A stretch of 64,000 nucleotides of DNA, taken from Bin107 sp965221655. Lineage in GTDB: Bacteria > UBA8248. The stretch spans positions 62,001 through 126,000 of the forward strand of contig OZ244906.1 in NCBI GenBank assembly GCA_965221655.1, read 5' to 3'. The notes below the pieces were generated by a model. The model had not been told where the DNA came from. It searched no databases and was given only the letters and a program-made list of their open reading frames with translations. The first letter of the stretch is position 1; every line of letters starts with the position of its first letter. The translations under genes were made by a program, and so were the position numbers. This document shows positions 44,775 to 53,129 of this stretch, one piece after another.

Positions 44775-46112
44775 ATGCAGGCGCCCAGGTTGGCGGCTTC
44801 CCACCCCGGCCCCGAAACGCAGCGCGAGCTCGAGCGGCTGCGCGCGGCCGAGGGACGCGCCGCACTCAGTTTCGGCATGAGCCCTGAGACCGTCGTCGTC
44901 GAACGCGCGCGGGGAGCAGTGGTCGAGGACGTGGACGGCAACGCATTTCTCGATTTCGTCGCGGGCTTCGGTTCGCTGAACGCCGGGCATTGCCACCCCA
45001 GGGTGGTGGCGGCGATGCAGGAGCAGGCCGGGCGGGTGCACCAGGCCATGTCGCTTGGCTCGAGCGTGCGCAACCGCTTTTTGGAAAAGGTGCTCTCGCT
45101 CCACTCCGGGGCCACGCCCAAGCGCCTGGTTCTCGCGACTTCGGGCAGCGAGGCCGCCGAAATCGCCCTCAAACTCGCACGCCGGGCGACGGGGCGCGAC
45201 GAGATAGTCGGCTTCACGGGCGCGTTTCACGGCAGAACGCTGGGCGCTGTGGCCCTCATGGGCCGAAAGAACCAGCGCGCGGGGCTGGGGACGCTCGTTC
45301 CCGGAATTCACCACGTCCCCTATCCCTACCCCTACAGAAACCCCTTCGGCGAGGGGGCGGAGGAATGCGTGCGCGGAACCATTGGCTACATCCGCGAGTT
45401 TTTGGGCAACCCGGTGAGCGGCTGGGGGGAGGTGGCGGCGATCATCGTCGAGCCGGTGCAGGGCAACGGCGGCATGATTCCCGCACCCATCGGTTTTCTG
45501 AGGGCGCTCAGGCAAGTGTGCGACGAGCACGGCGTGCTGCTCATCGTGGACGAGGTGATGAGTGGCTTTTGCCGCACGGGCAAAACTTTCGCCTACCAGT
45601 ACGAAGACGTGGAACCCGACCTGGTCGTAATGGGCAAGTCGATTGCGGGCGGACTGCCCCTCGCCGCGTGTCTGGCAAAAAAAGAGATTGCCGACGCTTC
45701 AGACCCCGGAACCGAGAGCAGCACCTATGCCGGAAACGTCATGGCCTGCGCGGCGGGGCTGGCCTCCATCGAGGTCTACGAGGAGGAGGGGCTCGCCGAG
45801 CGCGCACTGGAGACGGGCGCTTATTTCCTCCAGAGGCTGGAGGAACTCTCAGAGCGCCATTCCCTCGTCGGCGAGGTGCGCGGGCGCGGGCTGATGGTGG
45901 CGATGGAGTTGGTGACCGACCGGGCGACGCGCGAACCCCTGCCCGTCGCCAAACAGGCGAGCGCGGCCGCACTCGAGAGAGGCCTGCTCGTCTATCCGGG
46001 AGGACACCACGGCAACGTCGTGGCGTTCCTCCCGCCTCTGATCGTCGAGGAGAGCCAGGTCGACGCCGCCGTCGGGGTGCTGGACGAGGTGCTGCTCGAA
46101 ATCGGCGCCTGA
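44775..46112 (+). CDS. Class III (omega-type) aminotransferase
   Basis: 445-residue PLP enzyme transaminating a non-alpha amino group. It has VEDVDGNAFLDFVAGFGSLNAGHCHP, TSGSEAAEIALKLARRATG, FTGAFHGRTLG, VEPVQGNGG, IVDEVMSGFCRTGK and the PLP Lys in VVMGKSIAGGLPLAA, followed by SSTYAGNVMACAAG. The ATG at 44775 follows GGAGG. Candidate substrates include 4-aminobutyrate, ornithine/acetylornithine or taurine-like amines. It is divergent from the MFS carrier, which might import its substrate (inference). Confidence 0.9.
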   Translation: MQAPRLAASHPGPETQRELERLRAAEGRAALSFGMSPETVVVERARGAVVEDVDGNAFLDFVAGFGSLNAGHCHPRVVAAMQEQAGRVHQAMSLGSSVRNRFLEKVLSLHSGATPKRLVLATSGSEAAEIALKLARRATGRDEIVGFTGAFHGRTLGAVALMGRKNQRAGLGTLVPGIHHVPYPYPYRNPFGEGAEECVRGTIGYIREFLGNPVSGWGEVAAIIVEPVQGNGGMIPAPIGFLRALRQVCDEHGVLLIVDEVMSGFCRTGKTFAYQYEDVEPDLVVMGKSIAGGLPLAACLAKKEIADASDPGTESSTYAGNVMACAAGLASIEVYEEEGLAERALETGAYFLQRLEELSERHSLVGEVRGRGLMVAMELVTDRATREPLPVAKQASAAALERGLLVYPGGHHGNVVAFLPPLIVEESQVDAAVGVLDEVLLEIGA

Positions 46113-46139
46113 GAGGAAGCCGACGGCGCCCTTTGTTTG

Positions 46140-46148
46140 TGGTAAGAT
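46140..46148 (+). promoter_or_regulatory. Extended -10 element for nfeD-slipin
   Basis: TGGTAAGAT matches an extended -10 (TGN-TAAGAT), 34 bp before the ATG at 46182. No clear -35, which extended -10 promoters do not require. Confidence 0.4.
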
Positions 46149-46181
46149 GACGCTGTGGGCTTCGCTGTACGGAGAGACGAG

Positions 46182-47513
46182 ATGCCGCGAAAATTCCAAA
46201 AGATGCGTCTGGCGTTTTTAGGCTTCGTGACGGCGTTGGGCGCCGCGCTTACCTTGTTTCACGCAACCGCCGCGCAAAAGCCGACTCCTCCCGTGCTGGT
46301 GCTCGACGTGGCCGACGCCATATCGCCCGGCACGGCGGAATACATCAGCTTCGGCATCGAGGAGGCGTCGCGCAAGGGCGCGCAACTGCTCGTCGTGCGC
46401 CTCGATACCCCGGGCGGGCTCGTCACCAGCACGCGCGACATCGTGAAGGCGATTTTCGGCTCGGAGGTTCCCGTGGCCGTCTACGTCGCTCCGGGCGGTG
46501 CGCGGGCCGCCTCGGCGGGTACTTTCATCACCATGTCGGCCCACGTCGCCGCCATGGCTCCGGGCACCAACATCGGCGCGGCCTCTCCCGTCTCGGGCGG
46601 AGGCAAGCAGATAGAAGGCGACATGCGCAATAAGGCGATGAACGACGTGGCCGCCTTCGCGCGGGCGGTGGCCTCGCGCACGGGGCGCAATCCCGAGTGG
46701 GCCGAGAGCGCGGTGCGCGAGGCGGTCTCCGTGGATGAGGCGGAAGCACTCAGGCAAAAGGTCATCGACCTGGTGGCCGCCGACGTAAAATCTCTCCTCC
46801 TTGCGGTGCACGGCAAGGAGATACGGCTGGCGAGCGGTACCACCGTAACGCTCTCGACGCGGGGGGCGGAGCAAATTGTCCTCGAGCGCAACTGGCGCCA
46901 GAGCGTGCTCACGCTCCTGAGCGACCCCAACATCGCCTACGTCCTGATGCTGCTGGGCATGTACGGGCTGTTTTTCGAACTCTCGAACCCGGGGTCCATC
47001 CTCCCCGGCGTGGTGGGGGCCATCAGCCTTCTGCTGGCGCTCTACGCGCTGAAGGTCCTGCCCGTGAATTACGTGGGGTTGTTGTTGATGGGGCTGGCCG
47101 TCATCATGTTCTTACTGGAGATCAAGGTGGTGAGCTACGGGGGGCTGACCATCGGCGGCATCATCGCCATGACGCTCGGCTCGGTCATGCTCATCGATTC
47201 TCCCGACCCCTATCTGCAAATCAGCCTCAAGGTCATTCTGCCCGCCGTCGCGGGCACGGCCATGTTCTTCGTCTGGATCGTGGGTCTGGGGTTTCGCGCC
47301 CAGAAGGTGCGGCCCGTTTCGGGCTCGGAGGGAATGCTCGATCAAGCGGGCGTCGTCAGCGCGTTGTCCGGGGCGGGAGGCCGTGCCCAGGTGCTGGTGC
47401 ACGGCGAGATATGGCTGGCAGACGCCGCCGAGCCGCTCGAGGTCGGCGACAGGGTGCGCGTGGTATCCGTGGAAGGTCTCAGGCTGCGCGTCGAAAAGGA
47501 GGAGGGTGCATAG
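46182..47513 (+). CDS. nfeD: NfeD-type membrane serine protease (long form)
   Basis: 443 residues with a cleavable signal peptide (MRLAFLGFVTALGAALTLFHATAA). A ClpP-like protease domain (about 35-235) carries VRLDTPGGLVTSTRDIVKA and the catalytic-serine region APGGARAASAGTFI with AMAPGTNIGAA. Four or five membrane helices (about 250-390) are followed by a C-terminal OB-fold (GRAQVLVHGEIWLADA...VGDRVRVVSVEG). Long NfeD proteases partner with and cleave slipins, and the next gene, adjacent with no spacer, is one. The ATG at 46182 is preceded by GGAGAG. Confidence 0.92.
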   Translation: MPRKFQKMRLAFLGFVTALGAALTLFHATAAQKPTPPVLVLDVADAISPGTAEYISFGIEEASRKGAQLLVVRLDTPGGLVTSTRDIVKAIFGSEVPVAVYVAPGGARAASAGTFITMSAHVAAMAPGTNIGAASPVSGGGKQIEGDMRNKAMNDVAAFARAVASRTGRNPEWAESAVREAVSVDEAEALRQKVIDLVAADVKSLLLAVHGKEIRLASGTTVTLSTRGAEQIVLERNWRQSVLTLLSDPNIAYVLMLLGMYGLFFELSNPGSILPGVVGAISLLLALYALKVLPVNYVGLLLMGLAVIMFLLEIKVVSYGGLTIGGIIAMTLGSVMLIDSPDPYLQISLKVILPAVAGTAMFFVWIVGLGFRAQKVRPVSGSEGMLDQAGVVSALSGAGGRAQVLVHGEIWLADAAEPLEVGDRVRVVSVEGLRLRVEKEEGA

Positions 47514-48281
47514 ATGAACCTGAGTTTGATAGTCGCCGCCATTATCGTGATGCTGTTTTTCTTCTCCGCCATCCGCGTCCTGAATGAATACGAGCGCGGC
47601 GTCATCTTCAGGCTGGGGCGCTTCTACTCCACCAAGGGGCCGGGCATCATCATCGTCTTGCCGCTGATCGACCGCATGATTCGCGTGGGACTGCGGCTGG
47701 TGACGATGGACGTGCCGCCCCAGGACATCGTGACGCGCGACAACGTGTCGGTGAAGGTGAACGCCGTCGTCTACTTCCGCGTGCTGAACCCCGAGCGCGC
47801 CATCATCGAGGTGGAGGACTTCCTCTACGCCACGGGTCAGTTGAGCCAGACGACGCTCCGGAGCGTGCTCGGCCAGATGGAGCTGGACGATTTGCTCTCC
47901 GAACGCGAGAAGATCAACAGCCAGCTGCAGGAACTCCTCGACCTCGCTACCGATCCCTGGGGCATCAAGGTGACGAACGTCGAGCTCAAGCACGTCGACC
48001 TTCCCAGCGAGATGCAGCGCGCCATCGCCCGCCAGGCCGAGGCCGAGCGCGAGCGCCGCGCCAAGGTCATCCACGCCGAGGGCGAATATCAGGCGAGCGA
48101 GCGCCTCGCCTCCGCCGCCAACAACATTGCCACGGCCCCCGGCGCGCTCCAGCTGCGCTTTTTGCAAACGCTCTCCGAGGTGGCGACCGAGAACAACTCG
48201 ACCGTCATCTTCCCCCTGCCGCTCGACTTGGTGCGTCCCTTCCTCGAGGCGGGCGCGAACGAAGCGCCCCGGCAAGGATAG
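47514..48281 (+). CDS. Slipin (stomatin/SPFH-domain protein)
   Basis: 255 residues. A single N-terminal membrane segment (LSLIVAAIIVMLFFFSAI) is followed by NEYERGVIFRLGRFYSTKGPGI and the SPFH core RLVTMDVPPQDIVTRDNVSV, then a charged helical stretch (about 165-210) for oligomerisation. Slipins organise membrane microdomains and are the paired target of NfeD proteases. GAGGAGG lies within the end of nfeD, 11 nt before the ATG. Confidence 0.94.
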   Translation: MNLSLIVAAIIVMLFFFSAIRVLNEYERGVIFRLGRFYSTKGPGIIIVLPLIDRMIRVGLRLVTMDVPPQDIVTRDNVSVKVNAVVYFRVLNPERAIIEVEDFLYATGQLSQTTLRSVLGQMELDDLLSEREKINSQLQELLDLATDPWGIKVTNVELKHVDLPSEMQRAIARQAEAERERRAKVIHAEGEYQASERLASAANNIATAPGALQLRFLQTLSEVATENNSTVIFPLPLDLVRPFLEAGANEAPRQG

Positions 48282-48374
48282 CGGCGCGCGAACGCGCGCG
48301 CGGATGTTTGCGCACAAGCCCCTGTAGTGGCGATGCCCCGCTGCGTCCTTGCGCCGGACCGTCTGCGTCCGCGC

Positions 48375-48872
48375 TCACCAGCGGTTGAAGGGGCGCTCCG
48401 GTTCCCGGGGCGGGTCGAACTCGCCCCAAACGCCGCGCCGATACGCCTTGGCGATGCTCTCCGCCTCTATCAACTGCCTGCGGTAGCGCACGTTGGGGTG
48501 CTTGACGAGGGCGCGGCCCAGCCCCCGCAGCACCATGAGCACGTTCACGTGTGCGCCGTCTTTGAGAAAGACGTAGTAGAGGGGCTGTCCGTATTCGTCC
48601 ACGGGTTTTTTGTCGATTTCAAGACCCACGACGCGGTTTTCGAGCAAGCGCTTGAGCACCGCGCGCGCCTGCGCTGCGCCGGGTGCGCCGGGAGCGGGAG
48701 CGGCCACGCCGATCAGGGCGGCTCGCAGCCCCCCGCCGAGTTGGAAGCTGGCTCCGTCGTAGACTTTGGTGACGTGCGCGTTGAGGCGCTTTGCGCGCTC
48801 CTGGGCGAGGGCGGGCGTGCCGGGGAGGCCGAGGAGCATGAGCAGACAAAGGAGTCGGGCCGTTTTGCGCAT
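48375..48872 (-). CDS. Secreted thermonuclease-fold protein, probably catalytically dead
   Basis: 165 residues with signal peptide LLCLLMLLGLPGTPALA. The SNase OB-fold is recognisable (VTKVYDGASFQLGGG, LRAALIGVAAP, VDEYGQPLYYVFL, GVWGEFDPP). Compared with staphylococcal nuclease, D21, D40, E43 and R87 appear replaced by A, A, A and Q, with only the R35 equivalent kept. Binding rather than cleavage is therefore likely. Convergent with slipin and divergent from the HD-RNase. An extended -10 (TGG-TATCAT, 48929-48937) may drive it. Confidence 0.78.
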   Translation of the reverse strand: MRKTARLLCLLMLLGLPGTPALAQERAKRLNAHVTKVYDGASFQLGGGLRAALIGVAAPAPGAPGAAQARAVLKRLLENRVVGLEIDKKPVDEYGQPLYYVFLKDGAHVNVLMVLRGLGRALVKHPNVRYRRQLIEAESIAKAYRRGVWGEFDPPREPERPFNRW

Positions 48873-48928
48873 CGCCGCCTCGCCGGGTTCGTGCGTTTCG
48901 CAGGCAGGTGCTCGCGTCTATAGAGCGC

Positions 48929-48937
48929 ATGATACCA
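48929..48937 (-). promoter_or_regulatory. Extended -10 element for the SNase-like gene
   Basis: On the minus strand TGG-TATCAT, about 57 bp upstream of the ATG at 48872, without an obvious -35. Confidence 0.35.
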
Positions 48938-49000
48938 CAGCTGCGCGCGGGGAGGCCGGGGGAGAACCTGCGCGTGTCGATACGATAGCAACCCCTTTCG

Positions 49001-49030
49001 TTGCGGCGTGCGCCGCCTTGGCCCTACAAT
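49001..49030 (+). promoter_or_regulatory. Sigma70-like promoter for the HD-RNase operon
   Basis: TTGCGG (49001-49006), an 18-bp spacer and TACAAT (49025-49030), 51 bp before the ATG at 49082. Confidence 0.5.
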
Positions 49031-49081
49031 GGCGCATCGTTTCGGGCATGACGGCGGTTTGGCCTCTGGGCAGGGCGGAAA

Positions 49082-50071
49082 ATGGTGAGCGTGGCGACGT
49101 TGCAGGAAGGCGAGCGCTTCGATGCGTTTTTCAGAATCAAGGAGTACGGCGCGCGCGTGAGCCGGGCGGGCAGGGAGTATCTCGACCTATCGCTCGAGGA
49201 CGCAACGGGCGAAGTGCCCGCCAAGGTCTGGGAGCCCGCCAACCAGGTGGTGGACGCGGTGGAGGCGGGCGACTTCGTCAAGGTGCGCGCCGTGGCGGAG
49301 AATTATCAGGATCGCCTGCAGCTGCGCGTGGAGCGCATCCGCCGCGTGAGCGATCAGGACCACGAGAGCGGCTTTCGCCGCGAGGACTGCGTGCCGTCCA
49401 CCCCCTACGACGTCGACGTCATGTGGGAAGAAGCGAAGCGCATCGCCGCGGCGCGCCACCCGCTCGTGGCCGCCTTCCTCACCGCCATACTGAACGCGTA
49501 TGAGGAGAAGTTCCGCGAGTGGCCCGCCTCCCAGCGGATTCACCATCCCTACCTGGGCGGGTTGCTCGAGCACACCCTCTCTGTGACGAAGACGTGCCTC
49601 TACCTCGCGGAGAAGTACGACGTGTCGAAGGACCTCCTCGTCGCGGGCGCACTCCTGCACGACGTCGGCAAGTTCGAAGAGCTCTCCACCGAGGGCGCCA
49701 CGCACTACACCGCCGCGGGCCGCCTGCTCGGCCACGTGGTGCTGGGGCGCGACGTCGTGCGCGACTGGGGGCGGCGCGCGGACGTTCTCCCCGAAGGGGA
49801 GGAGCTGCCCGCGGATTTTCTCCTCCACCTCGAGCACCTCATTCTCTCCCACCAGGGACAGCCCGAGTGGGGCACGGTGAAAGTGCCCATGTCCGCCGAA
49901 GCGTTACTGCTCCACTATGCCGACGACATGGATGCGAAGGTCAACCTGCTCCAGCGCGCCGTGGCGGCCTCCCGGGGGGAGGGGGAGTTTACGGAGAGAA
50001 GCCACGTCATGGCGCGCGCGTTTTATAAGGGCGGCCCGCCCCTGCCGCCCGCGGAGCCGGGCGATGACTGA
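49082..50071 (+). CDS. HD-domain 3'-5' exoribonuclease, YhaM-like
   Basis: 329 residues. An N-terminal OB-fold (about 10-90; DLSLEDATGEVPAKVWEP) would bind nucleic acid. The HD phosphohydrolase domain follows with HHPYLGGLLEHTLSVTKTCL, GALLHDVGKFEEL (HD) and LEHLILSHQGQPEWG, the same order as in YhaM/CBF1. It probably degrades RNA from the 3' end. Its stop overlaps the next ATG by 8 bp, coupling it to the aldolase. Confidence 0.85.
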   Translation: MVSVATLQEGERFDAFFRIKEYGARVSRAGREYLDLSLEDATGEVPAKVWEPANQVVDAVEAGDFVKVRAVAENYQDRLQLRVERIRRVSDQDHESGFRREDCVPSTPYDVDVMWEEAKRIAAARHPLVAAFLTAILNAYEEKFREWPASQRIHHPYLGGLLEHTLSVTKTCLYLAEKYDVSKDLLVAGALLHDVGKFEELSTEGATHYTAAGRLLGHVVLGRDVVRDWGRRADVLPEGEELPADFLLHLEHLILSHQGQPEWGTVKVPMSAEALLLHYADDMDAKVNLLQRAVAASRGEGEFTERSHVMARAFYKGGPPLPPAEPGDD

Positions 50072-50957
50072 GAACGCGCGCTCGATAATGAACGCGCAGA
50101 CGAGGCGCATCGTCATGCTGGCGGTGGACCACGGCTATTTCCAGGGGCCGACCTCAGGGCTGGAAGAACCCGCGAAGACTCTCACGCCTCTCTTGCCGCA
50201 TTGCGACGCCATCAGCCCGACGAAGGGCGTCTTTTTGCACTGCGTGCCGCCGGAGAGTGCGACGCCCGTCGTCCTGCGGGCTTCGGGCGGCAACGCCATC
50301 GTCTATTCCGACCCGGTGGAGCTTGAGCGCGAGGTGCGCGCCCGCGGAGCGGGTATGGAGGATGAGGGCGCCCTCGCCGCCCTGCGTGCGCAGGTGGCCG
50401 AGGACATCGTGAACCGCGAGCTCTCGAACGAGGGCATCACCGTCTCGGCGGCAGAAGCCGCGCGCCTGGGCGTGGCGGGCGTGTCGGTGTCGATATACGT
50501 GGGCGCGCGCTACCAGAAGCAATCCATCCTGAATCTCGCGCGCATGAGTGATGAGGGACGCGCGGCGGGCCTGCTCGTCCTGGGCATCACCGCGGTCGGC
50601 AAGGAGATGACGCGCGACGCGCGCTACCTCGGCCTCGCCGCGCGCATCGCGGCGGAGCACGGGGCCGACGTCGTCAAGACCTACTACTGCGAGGGGTTCG
50701 AGAAGGTGGTGCGCGGCTGCTTCGCGCCCATCGTCATCGCGGGCGGCAAGAAGGTGCCCGAACGCGAGGCGCTCGCGTTTTGCCGCCGCGCCATCGACGC
50801 GGGCGCGGCGGGTGTGGACATGGGCAGAAACATATTCCAGAGCGAACGCCCCCTCGCCATGCTCCGCGCGGTGCGCGGCGTGGTGCACGACGACCTCACT
50901 CCCGACGCCGCCTACGAGATGTTCCGCGACCTGGGCGCGGCCTCCCCGCGCACCTGA
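50064..50957 (+). CDS. Class I aldolase/thiolase of the DeoC/FbaB family, LsrF-like
   Basis: 297-residue TIM-barrel Schiff-base enzyme. VMLAVDHGYFQGPTSGLEEP and CDAISPTKG resemble LsrF, which processes phospho-autoinducer-2. The Schiff-base lysine is in ADVVKTYYCEGFEKVV, with PIVIAGGKKVPE and GVDMGRNIFQ closing the phosphate site. The other lsr genes are absent, so AI-2 processing is doubtful. Archaeal-type shikimate-pathway aldolases share these motifs. It overlaps the HD-RNase and is 17 bp from the dehydrogenase. Confidence 0.85.
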   Translation: MTENARSIMNAQTRRIVMLAVDHGYFQGPTSGLEEPAKTLTPLLPHCDAISPTKGVFLHCVPPESATPVVLRASGGNAIVYSDPVELEREVRARGAGMEDEGALAALRAQVAEDIVNRELSNEGITVSAAEAARLGVAGVSVSIYVGARYQKQSILNLARMSDEGRAAGLLVLGITAVGKEMTRDARYLGLAARIAAEHGADVVKTYYCEGFEKVVRGCFAPIVIAGGKKVPEREALAFCRRAIDAGAAGVDMGRNIFQSERPLAMLRAVRGVVHDDLTPDAAYEMFRDLGAASPRT

Positions 50958-50974
50958 ACGCAGGCGAGCCGTAC

Positions 50975-52012
50975 ATGCCCGAAACGCGCGCCGCCATGCG
51001 GGCGGCAGTCTACTACCGAAACGACGACGTGCGCGTGGAGGAGGTTCCCAGGCCGCGCGCGGGTACGGGCGAGCTGCTCATACGCACGCGCGCCTCTGGC
51101 ATCTGCGGCAGCGACGTGATGGAGTGGTACCGCGTCAAGACCGCACCCCGCGTGCTGGGCCACGAGGTGGCGGGCGTCGTGGTCGAGGCGGGTGCGGGGG
51201 TGGAGGCGTTTCGCACGGGCGATCGCGTCTGCGTTACCCACCACGTGCCCTGCAACTGCTGCGACTATTGCCTGCGCGGGCACCACACCGCCTGCGCCAC
51301 GCTCAAGCGCACCCATTTCGACCCCGGCGGCTTCGCCGAGTTCATCCGCATACCGGCCATCAACGTGGCGAGCGGGACGTTCCGCCTCCCCGATGAAGTT
51401 TCCGACGAGGCGGCCGTGTTCGTCGAACCGCTCGGCTGCGTCCTGCGCGGCTGGCGCGGCTTCCGGATGACGCCGGGGCTGAGCGTCCTGGTGGTGGGAA
51501 GCGGCATGTCCGGGCTGTTGCACGTACAACTCGCCCGCGCTTTGGGGGCGGGGCGCATATTCGCGGCGGATATAGAACCGTATCGTCTCGAGGCCGCGGC
51601 GCGCTTCGGTGCGCATCCCCTCTCCGCGCGAGAGGACGTGGCCGCGGCTTTGCGCGCGGCGAACGAGGGGCGCCTTGCGGACCGCGTCGTGCTGTGCGCG
51701 GGCGCACCCGCCGCTCTCGATACGGCACTGGCCTGCGCGGCACCCTGCGGCGTCGTGCAGTTGTTCGCCCCCACGCCGCCCGACCACCGCCCACAGATGG
51801 ACTTGCACCGCATCTGGAGCGAGCAAATCGCCCTCACCACCACCTACGGCGCAGCCCCGCTCGATTTGCAAGAAGCCCTGGCGATGATTCGCCACCGCCG
51901 CGTCGAGGTTGAGGAGATGATTACCCACACACTCCCCCTCGCCGACGCCCAGGAGGGTTTTCGCCTCGTCGCCCGCGCGGGCGCATCCCTCAAGGTGGTG
52001 CTTCGGCCGTGA
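50975..52012 (+). CDS. Zinc-dependent alcohol/polyol dehydrogenase
   Basis: 345-residue medium-chain dehydrogenase (sorbitol/threonine-dehydrogenase branch). The catalytic zinc site uses GICGSD Cys, GHEVAG His-Glu and the late Glu in FVEPLGCVLRG. The structural zinc loop has four Cys (CNCCDYCLRGHHTAC). The Rossmann motif is VVGSGMSGLLHVQLARALGA. It follows the LsrF-like aldolase closely, so it may oxidise or reduce that enzyme's product or substrate. Confidence 0.9.
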   Translation: MPETRAAMRAAVYYRNDDVRVEEVPRPRAGTGELLIRTRASGICGSDVMEWYRVKTAPRVLGHEVAGVVVEAGAGVEAFRTGDRVCVTHHVPCNCCDYCLRGHHTACATLKRTHFDPGGFAEFIRIPAINVASGTFRLPDEVSDEAAVFVEPLGCVLRGWRGFRMTPGLSVLVVGSGMSGLLHVQLARALGAGRIFAADIEPYRLEAAARFGAHPLSAREDVAAALRAANEGRLADRVVLCAGAPAALDTALACAAPCGVVQLFAPTPPDHRPQMDLHRIWSEQIALTTTYGAAPLDLQEALAMIRHRRVEVEEMITHTLPLADAQEGFRLVARAGASLKVVLRP

Positions 52013-52046
52013 GGGGGAAATTTGCGCAACTCCATGGAGGCTGAAC

Positions 52047-52652
52047 ATGGCTCTTTTTCTCGGATACGATCCCGGCGGTAAGGATAAAAATGGTGTCGTT
52101 GCGGTTGAAATCGATGAGGATGGAAGCCTCGCGGGAGAGCCTGAGCATAAAGTTTTGTGTGATGCCGACGAGGTGCGAGACTGGCTGGATGGTTACCTTT
52201 CGGCCAAGGCGATAGGGATTGATACGCTACTTGCCTGGTCTTTCCGAGGCCGTCGCGATTGCGATGATGCACTCCGCGAGCGTTATAAAAAACACGGGCA
52301 AACCGTTGTCCAGCAGAATTCTCTTTATAGTGCAATGACGCTCAACGGCGCCCTCGTTGCCCTGGCTGCCCGGGATCGTGGGCTTCCACTCATCGAAAGC
52401 CACCCGAAACTTCTCCTCAAGGCAAACCTGCTTCCCGGCGACCTGGTTGCTCGCCACAAAAAGTTGAAGAGGGAATACGCTCAAAGAGACCACGTGGCCG
52501 ATGCGCTTGTCGCCGCATGGTGCGCCTCCCGGTGGCATTTCAAACGTTGGCGAGTGAACCTTTACGAGGCGTTTGGCGACTCCAAGGCGTTGCACTTTCC
52601 GGCGGGAGACGCCTGCTATCCATGGCCGGAGGCGGTGCCCTGCCCGGACTGA
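52047..52652 (+). CDS. DUF429-like RNase H-fold protein
   Basis: 201 residues. It opens with FLGYDPGGKDKNG (D8, RuvC-like first strand), then AIGIDTLLAW (D59), PLIESHPKLL (E117) and RDHVADALVAAWCASR (D148, D152). This acidic constellation fits an RNase H-fold nuclease or its relatives. The gene is visibly less GC-rich than its neighbours (about half G+C by eye) and has different third-base use, consistent with recent acquisition. TGGAGG precedes the ATG. No transposase or integrase is nearby. The biological role is unknown. Confidence 0.72.
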   Translation: MALFLGYDPGGKDKNGVVAVEIDEDGSLAGEPEHKVLCDADEVRDWLDGYLSAKAIGIDTLLAWSFRGRRDCDDALRERYKKHGQTVVQQNSLYSAMTLNGALVALAARDRGLPLIESHPKLLLKANLLPGDLVARHKKLKREYAQRDHVADALVAAWCASRWHFKRWRVNLYEAFGDSKALHFPAGDACYPWPEAVPCPD

Positions 52653-52803
52653 CTTCGTCTTGTCCGTAGGAGGGGTGAATCTTGCGCGGACATACGGGAA
52701 GGAATAAAATTTCGTCGAAGCTTGAGGTACGTGGGCAGCAACCCTATTTTATATGAGCGCTTTCATTCATATTTCATAATGATAACGCAAGGGAGAGAAG
52801 GTC

Positions 52804-53067
52804 ATGACGGAGTTTGAAGCGGCGTCGCTGTTGTTCTACGCAATACAGTGCCTGCTCATCTGGACGGGCATCAGGCAGATGGGGCGCGCCTCGGAAAGGC
52901 GCGAGAAGGCGGAGACGCAGCGCCACGAGGAGCTGATGAGTTCCATGGCGCGCGCTTACGAAGCGAATGAAAGAGAGGGAGCACGCCGCCACGAGGAGAC
53001 GATGGTCTCTCTTAAGGCGATGATCGCATCCTTAACGGCCATGACCGAGAAGATGGCGCGATCGTAG
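52804..53067 (+). CDS. Small membrane-anchored coiled-coil protein
   Basis: 87 residues. One N-terminal membrane helix (about 6-26, SLLFYAIQCLLIWTGIRQ) is followed by a highly charged helical tail with two similar blocks (RHEELMSSM and RHEETMVSL), consistent with a short coiled coil or two heptad-type repeats. The SD GGGAGAGAAGG is strong and a canonical terminator follows 25 bp after the stop, which supports a real gene. I do not recognise a family. The upstream 150 bp are AT-rich and may hold its promoter. Confidence 0.65.
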   Translation: MTEFEAASLLFYAIQCLLIWTGIRQMGRASERREKAETQRHEELMSSMARAYEANEREGARRHEETMVSLKAMIASLTAMTEKMARS

Positions 53068-53092
53068 CCTCCACTCCCGCCGGCGCATCGCG

Positions 53093-53125
53093 GCCTCCGT
53101 CCTTTGAGGGACGGGGGCTTTTTTT
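53093..53125 (+). terminator. Strong intrinsic terminator
   Basis: A 10-bp stem GCCTCCGTCC/GGACGGGGGC (one G-T pair), loop TTTGAG, then seven T. It closes the 52047-53067 insert and faces the recD2 stop on the other strand. Confidence 0.9.
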
Positions 53126-53129
53126 GCTT

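Noticed and set aside
50064..50957. AI-2 (lsr) quorum-signal operon based on the LsrF-like aldolase
   Set aside because: No lsrA-D, lsrG, lsrK or lsrR is present, and the neighbours are an RNase and a dehydrogenase.
52804..53067. The 87-residue protein as a toxin of a toxin-antitoxin pair
   Set aside because: It has a membrane helix but no toxin motif, and the upstream protein is not antitoxin-like. The evidence is too thin.
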